Assembly (NCBI GenBank): GCA_002361355.1
Contig: DESQ01000003.1
Span: 42,785-86,935, forward strand
From: Lachnospiraceae bacterium UBA3310
Lineage (GTDB): Bacteria > Bacillota > Clostridia > Lachnospirales > Lachnospiraceae
DNA: 44,151 nt
Direction: 5' to 3'
Shown: in pieces, positions 32,283 to 40,243 of the stretch
Position numbering within the stretch: the first letter of the stretch is position 1
How the letters are laid out: every line of letters starts with the position of its first letter
Position numbers and translations under genes: made by a program
The notes under the pieces: generated by a model
Database searches by the model: none
What the model was told of the DNA's origin: nothing
Seen by the model: only the letters and a program-made list of their open reading frames with translations

Positions 32283-33215
32283 CTACTCCTCCCGCACTAC
32301 CAGCTTAAACACTGCCGTGTTCGAGTAAGTGAGCGGCTCCCCATGCATAAAGAACACCGTCCCGTCCACCGGCGAGGTAAGCTCGTCAATGACCTCACCC
32401 TCGTAAGCGTCAAGGATGCGCGCCAGCGTCTGTCCCTGCTCCACCTCGGCCCCGACCTCCACCAGAGGATCAAACAGTCCCGCTCTCGCCGTTCTGACAG
32501 AAATCATATCCACATCCCACACCACCTGCGACAGATACCCGTCGTGTCCGTGGTACTCCAAAACCCCCTGTTTATGCAGGAAAGTCAAAATCCCCCGAAT
32601 CGCTTCCTTCGCACTCTTTTTATCCACCCGGGTAGTGGTATTTGTGTACATGCTGAATGCCTGCGTCTCCCAGATCTGCCAGTTGTAGTTTAAGGTGGTT
32701 GTGTCATAGGGACGTACCTTGCGCAACACCACATAGGGCATGCCAAACTGCTTCGCTGTCTCCGTATCCTCAAACCCCGTGGACATCATGCGCACATGGG
32801 GCATAAACTCTCCGGGCATATAAAAGGAAGTAAACTGGATGCCAAAACGGTACTTGGAAATTACCTGAAACACCCCGTCCGCAATACGCTGAGTCGTCTC
32901 CCCCAGATGGTAGCCGGGAAACATTCTGTTGATATCCGTGTTGTCCACCGGCCAAAACCGCTTCTGTGTATTCATGGAATAGGGATTTGCACAGGGAATA
33001 ACCAGAATCTTATGCCCCTTTTCCAGCTTTCCCTCCGCCTCCATCTGTTTCAGTTTCCGAACCAGACTGGAACAGCAATACAACTGCTGCACCTCATTGC
33101 CCCGCATACTTCCCACGATGCAGACAGACTCTTTCCCTTCCCCGAACTCATATCCCGTCACGCGGAAATTATCCCGGTACAATCCTTTTATCTCATAAAC
33201 GATAACTTTTTTCAT
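32283..33215 (-). CDS. AstE/AspA-like protein, catalytic residues replaced (pseudoenzyme)
   Basis: 310 residues from the ATG at 33215, which overlaps the upstream stop (ATGA). It belongs to the succinylglutamate desuccinylase/aspartoacylase group of M14-like zinc enzymes and aligns along its length with its upstream neighbour. The zinc and catalytic positions are changed: the HxxE motif reads SMRGNE (Arg38 for His), the DIH motif reads QFTS (Thr for His), and the usual Glu in VVEMG is Arg165 in VVLRK. The C-terminal barrel-like part (GQTLARILDAYEG, TSPVDGTVFF) is kept. It may bind the same substrate, or act as a partner subunit, without cleaving. Last gene of its operon. Confidence 0.8.
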   Translation of the reverse strand: MKKVIVYEIKGLYRDNFRVTGYEFGEGKESVCIVGSMRGNEVQQLYCCSSLVRKLKQMEAEGKLEKGHKILVIPCANPYSMNTQKRFWPVDNTDINRMFPGYHLGETTQRIADGVFQVISKYRFGIQFTSFYMPGEFMPHVRMMSTGFEDTETAKQFGMPYVVLRKVRPYDTTTLNYNWQIWETQAFSMYTNTTTRVDKKSAKEAIRGILTFLHKQGVLEYHGHDGYLSQVVWDVDMISVRTARAGLFDPLVEVGAEVEQGQTLARILDAYEGEVIDELTSPVDGTVFFMHGEPLTYSNTAVFKLVVREE

Positions 33216-34174
33216 CTCTCCTCCCAATGATCCCCACAGGCTTTTCTGCGAAGCAGTCTCCCGATCAGGGAGCCCTCATCCACCACCGGATACTCCCTGA
33301 TAGTAAACAAAATGCCGTCCACCGGCGCAGTCACCTCATTTAACACCGTACCCGAGAGCGGGTCGATAATCCGCCCGATCAGATCCCCTTTCTGCAAACG
33401 TTCCCAGTGTCTGACAACCGGCACAAAGATACCGCCGGTGGCTGCATTGAGATAAGCCACGTCGTCAGGGTCTTTGGATATAATGGGTTCTCTGACAGGA
33501 ATTTCCTCCCCGTCCCAAATGCCCAGCTTTTTCATGAGATGAAAAATCCCGTCCACCAGTTGGTCGCCGTAAGAACGGGTGATCCGCATGCCCACACCCA
33601 TCTCCACCACAAGAGTCGGCGTTCCCGTGCTGTTTAAACTGTAGGCAAGCGTCGATTCCAACACCGTGTTTGCCCCGTGCACCCAGATAAAATCCACGTT
33701 CGTCTGTGCCGCCAACGGAACCAGTTCCCGCTCATGCAGCTCATTGACGCGAATCTGCGGAATCTCCGTGAGATAAATATTGCTTGCGTGAATATCCAAC
33801 GCCACCGTCGAGCCCGACAGATCCTGTACGATCTGCGCCGCCAGATACTCCGTCATGTTACCATCCTGACAGCCCGGAAACAGGCGGTTCATATCCAGAT
33901 CAAAAGCCGGAATCCCTCTTGTAATGGAGTCAATGCCCAGGGGATTTAAGGCGGGATAAATATCCACAATCCCCTTCAGTTTTTCTGCCTGCTGCCTGAT
34001 CCGCCTTGCCAGTTCAAAGCAGACATACTGTCCCTCCAGCTCGTCCCCGTGGATGCCCGTCACAATACTGATTCTCTTCTCCGCGCCCGTCATCTGCTCC
34101 GGCGCTATCCGGTTCTTTCTGATCCGAAGCGCCTCGTCTACCGGAAGCGCGATGGATGTCACTGTCTCAATCAT
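33212..34174 (-). CDS. Succinylglutamate desuccinylase/aspartoacylase family protein, active-site complete
   Basis: 320 residues. Zinc ligands GIHGDELEG (His42, Glu45) and LDIHAS (His129) and the general base VVEMGVG (Glu191) are present, so this is likely an active amidohydrolase of the AstE/AspA group, which removes an acyl group from an N-acyl amino acid or cuts an amide. FDLDMNRLFPG around residue 91 is the substrate-binding signature. A C-terminal beta domain has TAPVDGILFTIREYP. It overlaps the transglutaminase gene by four bases and the second copy by four. Substrate unknown; the operon suggests an amide product of the ATP-grasp enzyme. Confidence 0.88.
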   Translation of the reverse strand: MIETVTSIALPVDEALRIRKNRIAPEQMTGAEKRISIVTGIHGDELEGQYVCFELARRIRQQAEKLKGIVDIYPALNPLGIDSITRGIPAFDLDMNRLFPGCQDGNMTEYLAAQIVQDLSGSTVALDIHASNIYLTEIPQIRVNELHERELVPLAAQTNVDFIWVHGANTVLESTLAYSLNSTGTPTLVVEMGVGMRITRSYGDQLVDGIFHLMKKLGIWDGEEIPVREPIISKDPDDVAYLNAATGGIFVPVVRHWERLQKGDLIGRIIDPLSGTVLNEVTAPVDGILFTIREYPVVDEGSLIGRLLRRKACGDHWEER

Positions 34175-34962
34175 GTTTTCTCCTCACTCACCGTAACCTC
34201 TATGGTCTGCATCTGCGTACCGCCGCCGTGCATGATGCCCCGGTTGATCAGACAGTCCGAAGCCTCCCTGCCCACGCCGATTTTAATATGACCATCCGCC
34301 ACCGGGCCGTCATTGGTAGGATCAATACCATACCATCTGCCCCGATACAGTACCTCCACCCATGCGTGGCTTGCCCCCTCTCCGATCAACATTCCCGTCA
34401 CATAGCGGGCGGGAATCCTTTCCATATGAAGCAGGGCAATCAAAATATGGGCGTAGTCCTGACACACACCTTTTCCCAGACACCATGCCTCCTCCGCCGT
34501 CGTGTGCATATCGGTGACGCCCTTCTCATAGTTAAAATCATGATACAGCCTGTGCATCAAAGACAGACTTTTCTCATAAACGTCCTCCGGCAGTTCCTCC
34601 GCAATTTGGTCATGGTAAGCCCACAGGCTCTCCCCCGCCCTGTTCAGGCCATAGGGATGTCTGAAAACAGCCGTCTGATCCTCGTCGGCATCCTCCTCCC
34701 ACGCATCGTTTCCCGTGCGTACCCTGCCGGTAATCCGAAAGGAAAAGCTGTGATGCACAATATCATCTCTCCCGTAGATCTGCCGGTTTCCAAAGGAATC
34801 CGCCCCGATACTGTAAGGCACGGCAGGCGACAGGGCAATAGACACACCCTCCACCTTCTGGCGCAGGGTATTTTTCGGAAAACATTTGATCGTAAAATGA
34901 CACAGCGAAACCGCCTCAGAATAATCAATTTTCATATAATAGTTAAAACACAATCGTTTCAC
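34171..34962 (-). CDS. Transglutaminase-like protein
   Basis: 263 residues from the GTG at 34962, which follows GAGAGGTG; the longer frame to 35070 lies inside the alpha-E gene. An N-terminal beta domain (1-80, as in transglutaminase N regions) precedes the papain-like core, whose triad is visible: Cys167 in GKGVCQDYAH, His199 in ASHAWVEV, Asp214 in IDPTND. Bacterial members usually cut or exchange amide bonds in peptides. Together with the alpha-E and ATP-grasp genes it forms a conserved trio known from many bacteria and thought to act on a small peptide or amide. Confidence 0.9.
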   Translation of the reverse strand: MKRLCFNYYMKIDYSEAVSLCHFTIKCFPKNTLRQKVEGVSIALSPAVPYSIGADSFGNRQIYGRDDIVHHSFSFRITGRVRTGNDAWEEDADEDQTAVFRHPYGLNRAGESLWAYHDQIAEELPEDVYEKSLSLMHRLYHDFNYEKGVTDMHTTAEEAWCLGKGVCQDYAHILIALLHMERIPARYVTGMLIGEGASHAWVEVLYRGRWYGIDPTNDGPVADGHIKIGVGREASDCLINRGIMHGGGTQMQTIEVTVSEEKT

Positions 34963-34975
34963 GGCACACCTCTCA

Positions 34976-35638
34976 TCACAAAACAGTCTCCACCTCATGC
35001 ACAATCCGGTAATAGTCCAGTTCCGGCTCCTCCACCAGATTCTTAAGCAGCCGAAGCTTCTCAGGTTCATATTCCAGACCGCTTCTCTCCACCCGGGGAA
35101 TCATACGGTGCACTTCCCGCATCAGTTCCTGCCTCGCCACACCCAGTCTGGCATAGAGATCAATCCGCTCAATGCGCTTGCCCGCCTTGATGATATTCCG
35201 AATCTGTTCCGAATCAATCTGGTCGTCTGCAATCCCCCAGAAGGCCAGCAGGTCATCCGTCACATGCTGTAACTCAATCAGGGGTGCTTTGCTGGCGCTT
35301 GCCTTATTCATTTCATAGACCGACAGTTGAATGTAGGACAACGCCTCGGAGCCGATACTCTCCCTGAGAACCACCGCATTGTCATAGGCCCTGTCAAGAT
35401 TACTGATAATGGAATCGGGGTTCTCTTTGTCAAACGGATACATCTTCAAAAACGCATCCTTGTCCCCGTAAATATCCGGAATATCTATCTTGTTGCAAAA
35501 CTCACTGTAACTGTCCCTGATCTCGTCGATCATGACATCAAAGCTCTCACAAAACATGCGAAGCGTCGTGTAAACCCGCTCCGTATATCTTCCCAGCCAG
35601 TATAACCTGTCCGCCTGTTCTACTGAGATAATACCCAT
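34976..35638 (-). CDS. Alpha-E domain protein (DUF403)
   Basis: 220 residues, all helical, starting with ISVEQADRLYWLGRYTERV, the typical opening of the alpha-E family. It has the usual acidic and Arg positions (ENPDSIISNLDRAYDNAVVLRE in part) and RLGVARQELMREVHRMIPRV near the end. The family has no known activity; it almost always occurs beside circularly permuted ATP-grasp and transglutaminase genes. It overlaps the ATP-grasp stop by 19 bases and ends 13 bases before the transglutaminase start. Confidence 0.92.
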   Translation of the reverse strand: MGIISVEQADRLYWLGRYTERVYTTLRMFCESFDVMIDEIRDSYSEFCNKIDIPDIYGDKDAFLKMYPFDKENPDSIISNLDRAYDNAVVLRESIGSEALSYIQLSVYEMNKASASKAPLIELQHVTDDLLAFWGIADDQIDSEQIRNIIKAGKRIERIDLYARLGVARQELMREVHRMIPRVERSGLEYEPEKLRLLKNLVEEPELDYYRIVHEVETVL

Positions 35639-36939
35639 GTGTCTTTAAATCCTCCTCCCTGCGATGAATTGACGATGAACGAATCAGGGTTTCTGGAAAA
35701 GCGCGTCAATCCGCTCTTCCAAACGACAGGCTCATCCGCCATCAGCACAAAAGCTCTCAAATCTGCCTTCCGTGGAATCACACTGCCCGACTCTAAAATA
35801 TCCAAATCCTGAAAATCAATGATCTCCTGCGCGATAAACCTTCTGGGTTCTCTCTTAAGCAGCGCGATAAAGTCTTCCTTCTGCGCCTTCGTCATACTTC
35901 TCCCGAAAACCACACCGTAACCGCCGGCCTCCGCCACATCCTTTAACACCAGCTCGTCAAAATGCGCCAGCACATACTGCATATCCTTTTCATAGAAAGG
36001 CAGATAGGTGGGGGCGTTTGATAAAATCGGCTCCTCGTCCAGATAATACCGGATCATCTTCGGCACGAAATAATAGATACCCTTGTCGTCCGCCACGCCG
36101 TTGCCCGGTGCGTTCATCAGCGCCACATTGCCCTTGCGGAACACATCATAAATGTGGGGGATGCCGATCAGCGACTCCGGGTTAAAGTTCATGGGATCCA
36201 GATACTCGTCGGAAATCCGCCGGTACACCACGCCTACCCGCTCCCGTCTGCCGTCCACCGTCACATAGTAAAGTTTGTCGTCCTCCACCATAAGTTCCGA
36301 GCCGTTCACCAGATGGGCGCCCGTCTTCTCCGCCAGATAAGAATGCTCAAAATAAGCCGCATTGTATCTTCCGGGCGTGAGAATTACCGTGTGTCCGCCG
36401 GTGTTTACGTAATCCATCGCGCGCCGCAGAAGCGCCGCATAATTTCTGTTATCCTCAAGGTGATTGTCGTGAAAGGTATTCGGTGAGCTTCTCCTGCAAA
36501 ACTCCCGTGCAATCATGGGATAGGAAGCGCCGGAGGGCACCCGCAGATTGTCCTCCAGAATATACCACGTTCCGTCCTTTCCCTTCACCAGATCAATCCC
36601 CGAAATATGGGAATAGATACCTTTCACCGGCATGACTCCCTCGCACTCTGCCATATACCCGCTGGATGCAAAAATAAAGTCCTCCGGCACAATCCCATCC
36701 TTCACAATCTGCTTTTTGCTGTAAATATCCTTCAGGAAAAGATTCAGCGCCATAACCCGCTGTTTCAATCCCCGCTCTAAAAAACTAAATTCCTCGCACT
36801 CTATCACCCTCGGAATGGCATCAAAGGGAAAAAGCTGCTCCTTAAATACATTATTTTTGTAAATTCCGAACTTTACGCCGTAACGCGCCAGCAATTCATT
36901 GACCGTGTCCGTATGCTGCAATAATTCAAGCTGTTCCAT
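35620..36939 (-). CDS. Circularly permuted ATP-grasp protein (DUF404/DUF407 type)
   Basis: 439 residues from the ATG at 36939, preceded by AAAGGAG; the longer frame to 37062 overlaps the kinase-like gene heavily. Family signatures are ASSGYMAECEGVMPVKGIYSH, cut here, then YILEDNLRVPSGASYPMI, the acidic ATP/Mg region YRRISDEYLDPM, NAPGNGVADDKGIYYFVP and LKDVAEAGGYGVVFG, the Gly-rich loop. ATP-grasp enzymes join a carboxylate to an amine through an acyl phosphate. The real substrate is unknown. It is the centre of the ATP-grasp, alpha-E and transglutaminase set. Confidence 0.92.
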   Translation of the reverse strand: MEQLELLQHTDTVNELLARYGVKFGIYKNNVFKEQLFPFDAIPRVIECEEFSFLERGLKQRVMALNLFLKDIYSKKQIVKDGIVPEDFIFASSGYMAECEGVMPVKGIYSHISGIDLVKGKDGTWYILEDNLRVPSGASYPMIAREFCRRSSPNTFHDNHLEDNRNYAALLRRAMDYVNTGGHTVILTPGRYNAAYFEHSYLAEKTGAHLVNGSELMVEDDKLYYVTVDGRRERVGVVYRRISDEYLDPMNFNPESLIGIPHIYDVFRKGNVALMNAPGNGVADDKGIYYFVPKMIRYYLDEEPILSNAPTYLPFYEKDMQYVLAHFDELVLKDVAEAGGYGVVFGRSMTKAQKEDFIALLKREPRRFIAQEIIDFQDLDILESGSVIPRKADLRAFVLMADEPVVWKSGLTRFSRNPDSFIVNSSQGGGFKDTWVLSQ

Positions 36940-37555
36940 CCCGTCTCTCCTTTTCCTCTCCCAAAACAAAGAAATCCAACACGATCTCTGCCAGCATTCC
37001 CGCTGTCTTCTCAATTCCGAAGCGGCTGGAATCAACCAGCAGATCCCTGTTAGAAAATGCATCCGTATACTCCGGGCAATACCGCCTGTGGTACAGCTCC
37101 CGCGACCGGTCTACCTCACGGATCATCTTTCTCGCCACCTTCTCCTCCATCTTTAAAACCTGTGTACAGTTGGCGAGCCGTTTTTCATAGGGCGCATAGA
37201 TGTAGACACTCAGTTTGTTTTCCATATCCGCCAGAATGGAGTCCGCACATCTACCCACAATAATACAGGATTCCTTTTTCGCCAGATCCTCTATGATATT
37301 TTTCTGGATGCTGAAAATCTCATCCTGCATGTTAGACAATCCCATTCCCAACGGATATTGGCGTTTAAAATAAATGGAATTGGCGTTTTCCTCCTCCGCG
37401 CTGATCACAGACACCGGAAGTCCCATCCGCTTTGCCGTCTCCTCCACGATGTCCCTGTCATAAAAATTGACGCCCAGTTCCCATGCCATCAGTTGGGCAA
37501 TGGTTCTCCCCATGCTGCCGAATTGTCTTGAAATCGTGACCACATATCGTTTCAT
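36926..37555 (-). CDS. Cytidylate kinase-like family protein
   Basis: 209 residues from the ATG at 37555 after GGGAGGC. It resembles the cytidylate kinase-like family: ISRQFGSMGRTIAQLMAWELG replaces the usual P-loop with a phosphate-binding SRQFGSxGR (residues 8-16 or so), followed by FYDRDIVEETAKRMG, CIIVGRCAD and a lid with VDRSRELYHRRYC. Members occur widely in Firmicutes and their true substrate is not known. Its place between amino-acid permeases and the ATP-grasp gene, overlapping the latter by 14 bases, suggests a part in the same pathway. Confidence 0.85.
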   Translation of the reverse strand: MKRYVVTISRQFGSMGRTIAQLMAWELGVNFYDRDIVEETAKRMGLPVSVISAEEENANSIYFKRQYPLGMGLSNMQDEIFSIQKNIIEDLAKKESCIIVGRCADSILADMENKLSVYIYAPYEKRLANCTQVLKMEEKVARKMIREVDRSRELYHRRYCPEYTDAFSNRDLLVDSSRFGIEKTAGMLAEIVLDFFVLGEEKERRDGTA

Positions 37556-37585
37556 ACTTGCCTCCCGTCCGATCTGTCTCTGCAA

Positions 37586-38359
37586 TCAGGCTTCCGCCCT
37601 GCGCCCCACAGATACCGTGTCTGACTTCTTTTTCTGCAGTTTCCTGACAAAAAAGGAAATCGTAAAATTGATAGCAAAATAGATCAGGCAGGCAAAGCCG
37701 AACAGCACAAAGACATCCGACACATTGACCGTACCCAGTCCGTTATACTTCTGGGCGGAACTCAGAATTTTTTTAATTCTTGCCATCAACTCAATCGTCG
37801 CCACATTTGCCAGATAAGAGGAATCCTTGATGGTAGTGATCACCTGACTAAGCAGCGTCGGAACAATATTTCTGTAAGCCTGCGGCAGGATAATGTAGAC
37901 CATGATCTGCACAATGCCAAAGCCCTGCGAATGTCCCGCCTCAAACTGCCTCTGCGCCACCGAATTTAAACCGCCTCTGACAATCTCTGCAATAACGGAG
38001 GAGGTAAACAAAATCAGCGCCACCGATGTCTTAAAAAGGAGCTTTACTTCCGCCGAGGAAAGGCCGAACAGCTTTCTCTCCAGAAAACCGGGACAGGGAC
38101 AAAACACCAGACAGATAAAAATCCACAAAAGCAGGGGCGTATTTCTGAAAATTTCTATGTATGCCACCGCCAGCCATTTAAAAATCCGGGTTTTCCCGCT
38201 GTTACAATAATTTCGCACAAGCGCCAGCACAGAGCCGAACAACAGACCGATGACCACTGCCACCAACGCAATGATAACGGTAAATGCCACACCCTTTAGC
38301 AGATAGAGCAGGACGGCTTTATTCGTAATAATTGCAATGCTTCCTCTGATTGTCTCCAT
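37586..38359 (-). CDS. Polar amino-acid ABC transporter permease (second)
   Basis: 257 residues of the HisM/GlnP type with about five membrane helices. Marks are IEIFRNTPLLLWIF, EIVRGGLNSVAQRQFEAGHSQGFG in part, which is the EAA loop for the ATPase, and LPQAYRNIVPTLLSQ. It would pair with the permease 3 bases upstream. An insertion with CPCPGFLERKLFG is uncommon for the family. It is followed by the kinase-like gene after 30 bases. Confidence 0.93.
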   Translation of the reverse strand: METIRGSIAIITNKAVLLYLLKGVAFTVIIALVAVVIGLLFGSVLALVRNYCNSGKTRIFKWLAVAYIEIFRNTPLLLWIFICLVFCPCPGFLERKLFGLSSAEVKLLFKTSVALILFTSSVIAEIVRGGLNSVAQRQFEAGHSQGFGIVQIMVYIILPQAYRNIVPTLLSQVITTIKDSSYLANVATIELMARIKKILSSAQKYNGLGTVNVSDVFVLFGFACLIYFAINFTISFFVRKLQKKKSDTVSVGRRAEA

Positions 38360-38362
38360 CTT

Positions 38363-39088
38363 TTATGCCACCCTTTCTGTCCTCTTATCCATACCGCCGC
38401 TTCTGCCTTCCCTTTTCTTTAAGGAAATTTCCCACATACTTGCCAGCGAGGAAAGCGGACAGCATACGAGAAAGAACAAAAGCCCGCTGACCAGGTAAGC
38501 AGGCGCATAAGCGCCTCCCGTACTCTCACCGGTCACGAAACTGTAGGTAATTGAAATCAGATCCGCCCCGCCCACAATATAGAGACAGGAAGTGTTCTTA
38601 AAAATATTCACCACCTGATTCACCATAGGCGGCAGAATCATCTTAATGCTCTGGGGCAGAATGATACAGAACATTCTGCCCGGATAGCCAAATCCCTGAG
38701 AATACGCTGCCTCAAACTGTCCTTTGGGCACCGCCTCGATTCCCGCTCTCACCACCTCCGCCACATAGGCGCCGTGATAGATGCCAAGGGACAATATGCC
38801 CGTCACCAGGATTCCCAGACTGTGCCCCGAAAAAGCCAGCGCGTAATACAGGAAACACATTTGTAGCAAAAGAGGGGTATTCTGAATAAATTCCACATAA
38901 ATCCGCGCGACCACCGCAAGCGGTCTCTTCCCGCTGGTTGCAAACAAGCCCAGCAGAACTCCTATTACCAGCGCAAGCAAAAGTCCGAACGCCGCGGAGA
39001 TTGCCGTATTCTTAAGACCCAGCAGAAATGTCTCCCTGTAGACCCATATTTTATTCCATGCGTTTGCAGAAAATAATCCAGCCATCAT
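38363..39088 (-). CDS. Polar amino-acid ABC transporter permease (first)
   Basis: 241 residues of the same family, with FIQNTPLLLQMCFLYYAL, the ATPase-docking EAA loop (AGIEAVPKGQFEAAYSQG) and LPQSIKMILPPMVNQ. About five membrane helices and a basic cytoplasmic tail. A second ATG at codon 2 is an alternative start. It follows the binding-protein gene by 31 bases and precedes the second permease by 3 bases. Confidence 0.93.
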   Translation of the reverse strand: MMAGLFSANAWNKIWVYRETFLLGLKNTAISAAFGLLLALVIGVLLGLFATSGKRPLAVVARIYVEFIQNTPLLLQMCFLYYALAFSGHSLGILVTGILSLGIYHGAYVAEVVRAGIEAVPKGQFEAAYSQGFGYPGRMFCIILPQSIKMILPPMVNQVVNIFKNTSCLYIVGGADLISITYSFVTGESTGGAYAPAYLVSGLLFFLVCCPLSSLASMWEISLKKREGRSGGMDKRTERVA

Positions 39089-39119
39089 GCCCCTCCTTTG
39101 TTAAATTCTTTTTACTCGC

Positions 39120-39956
39120 TTATTCGATTCCGTTCTCAGAAATCATGCCCGCAATCGTACCATCCGCAAGCCATCCCGTAATCAGCTCTTCCACATAAGC
39201 GCTCAGACCGGAACCCTTAACGGTTGCTACGCCATAATCCTGCGGCGCAAATTTATCCTCAATATAAGTACGGTCATCCGTATGGTAAACAGCCAGAATG
39301 GACTTATCCACGCAGAACGCATCCACCTCTCCGGCGCTTAATGCCGTAGAAATTGTCGGGTAATCGTCATACTGTGCAAAACTGATGCTGTCCGTCCATG
39401 TGGCCGGATCAAAAGTCTCCTCATCAAAGCCTGTTCCCTCTATGACGCCGTTCCCGATCATGGCAGCCACCAGAGATTTTGCGGAAGTAGAACCGGAGGA
39501 CACGCCAACTTTCTTGTCTACCAGATCTGCCAATCCGGTAATTCCGGAATCATTCTGCACAAGCACTGTCACATAATCCGTGTAATAAGGCGTGGAGAAA
39601 TCCCAGCTCTCCTTTCTCTCATCCGTGATCGTAAAGGTGGCAAGCACACAGTCAATATCACCGGAATCCAGAAGCTCTGTATGGGTTGCCGCCGTCACAG
39701 CCGTAAACTCCACATCCACGCCCAGGGACTCCGCAATCTTTTCTGCCAGCTCTATCTCCATGCCCGAGTACTCTCCTGTCAGCTCATCCTGATAGCCGAA
39801 ACCGATAACCGCGTTTTTCACACCTACACGCAAAACGCCTCTGTCAATAATTGCCTGCACGTCCGCAGCTACAGCATCCTTTGCCGGTTCTTCCCCGGTC
39901 TCTTCCGCCACTTCCGGCTCTGCTGCCTCCGTCTCCGCCTCTTCCGTACTCTCCAC
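39120..39956 (-). CDS. Amino-acid ABC transporter substrate-binding protein, part after an in-frame TAG
   Basis: 278 residues if read from the GTG at 39956. It contains the whole family 3 binding domain: RGVLRVGVKNAVIGFGYQ, EYSGMEIELAEKIAESLG (about 45-85), TFTITDERKESWDFSTPYYTD and GVSSGSTSAKSL. A Glu/Ala-rich linker precedes it. The natural start is the ATG at 40067, but codon 36 of that frame is TAG (39962-39960), so this part is reached only by stop readthrough, by restart at the GTG, or not at all. Without the signal it could not be anchored outside. No ribosome site is seen before the GTG. Confidence 0.75.
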   Translation of the reverse strand: MESTEEAETEAAEPEVAEETGEEPAKDAVAADVQAIIDRGVLRVGVKNAVIGFGYQDELTGEYSGMEIELAEKIAESLGVDVEFTAVTAATHTELLDSGDIDCVLATFTITDERKESWDFSTPYYTDYVTVLVQNDSGITGLADLVDKKVGVSSGSTSAKSLVAAMIGNGVIEGTGFDEETFDPATWTDSISFAQYDDYPTISTALSAGEVDAFCVDKSILAVYHTDDRTYIEDKFAPQDYGVATVKGSGLSAYVEELITGWLADGTIAGMISENGIE

Positions 39957-39959
39957 AGG

Positions 39960-40067
39960 CTACGCCGCCTGTGCTGTCGCCTGTGTCTCCCCAGAACCAC
40001 AGCCCGTGAGCAGTGCCATTACCATGGCCACACTTGTCAATACCGCCGCTAAACTTTTCTTTTTCAT
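39960..40067 (-). pseudogene. Lipoprotein signal peptide of the binding protein, ended by TAG
   Basis: From the ATG at 40067, after AGAGGAGAAG, the frame gives a typical lipoprotein leader (basic MKKKS, hydrophobic core, LLTGC lipobox with Cys23) and the start of a linker, then TAG at codon 36. The same frame continues with PVESTEEAE into the complete binding protein. The stop may come from CAG by one C-to-T change. Either a recent nonsense mutation, a sequencing error, or programmed readthrough would explain it. Confidence 0.8.
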
Positions 40068-40086
40068 AATCTTCTCCTCTTTTCCG

Positions 40087-40195
40087 AAGCGTCTTTTGCC
40101 GAGTTTGCCGTCAGGCATACTCAAGGGAACGCGGGCAAAATATCAGATTTTGCTCTGCGATCATGGGAATTTGCGACGCTTCTATAGCAAATTCC
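40087..40195 (-). ncRNA. Structured leader with pseudoknot, upstream of the binding-protein gene
   Basis: Minus-strand RNA, 5' to 3': a perfect 9-bp hairpin (40195-40187 with 40174-40166), whose 12-base loop holds GAAGCGTC; a 7-bp hairpin (GCAAAAT/ATTTTGC); an 8-bp hairpin with one A-A mismatch (GAGT-TGCC/GGCA-ACTC); and GACGCTTC (40094-40087), which pairs perfectly with the first loop. It ends about 12 bases before the ribosome site of the binding-protein gene. This could be a cis-acting RNA switch or a palindromic interspersed repeat; I cannot match it to a known class. Confidence 0.55.
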
Positions 40196-40196
40196 A

Positions 40197-40233
40197 GATT
40201 GAAAAATAAGGTCATCAGACTTATTTTTCAATC
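40197..40233. terminator. 14-bp hairpin between the ATPase and binding-protein genes
   Basis: GATTGAAAAATAAG (40197-40210) pairs perfectly with CTTATTTTTCAATC (40220-40233) around a 9-base loop. The stem has a U-rich 3' arm on either strand, as in some bidirectional terminators, but no further T run. It follows the ATPase stop by 10 bases and would reduce read-through into the rest of the operon. Confidence 0.5.
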
Positions 40234-40243
40234 GCTCCTCCTC

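Noticed and set aside
34156..35046. Plus-strand frame (296 codons) opposite the transglutaminase gene
   Set aside because: Antisense to a gene with a complete catalytic triad; no recognisable domain and composition rich in His/Arg/Pro as expected from a mirrored frame.
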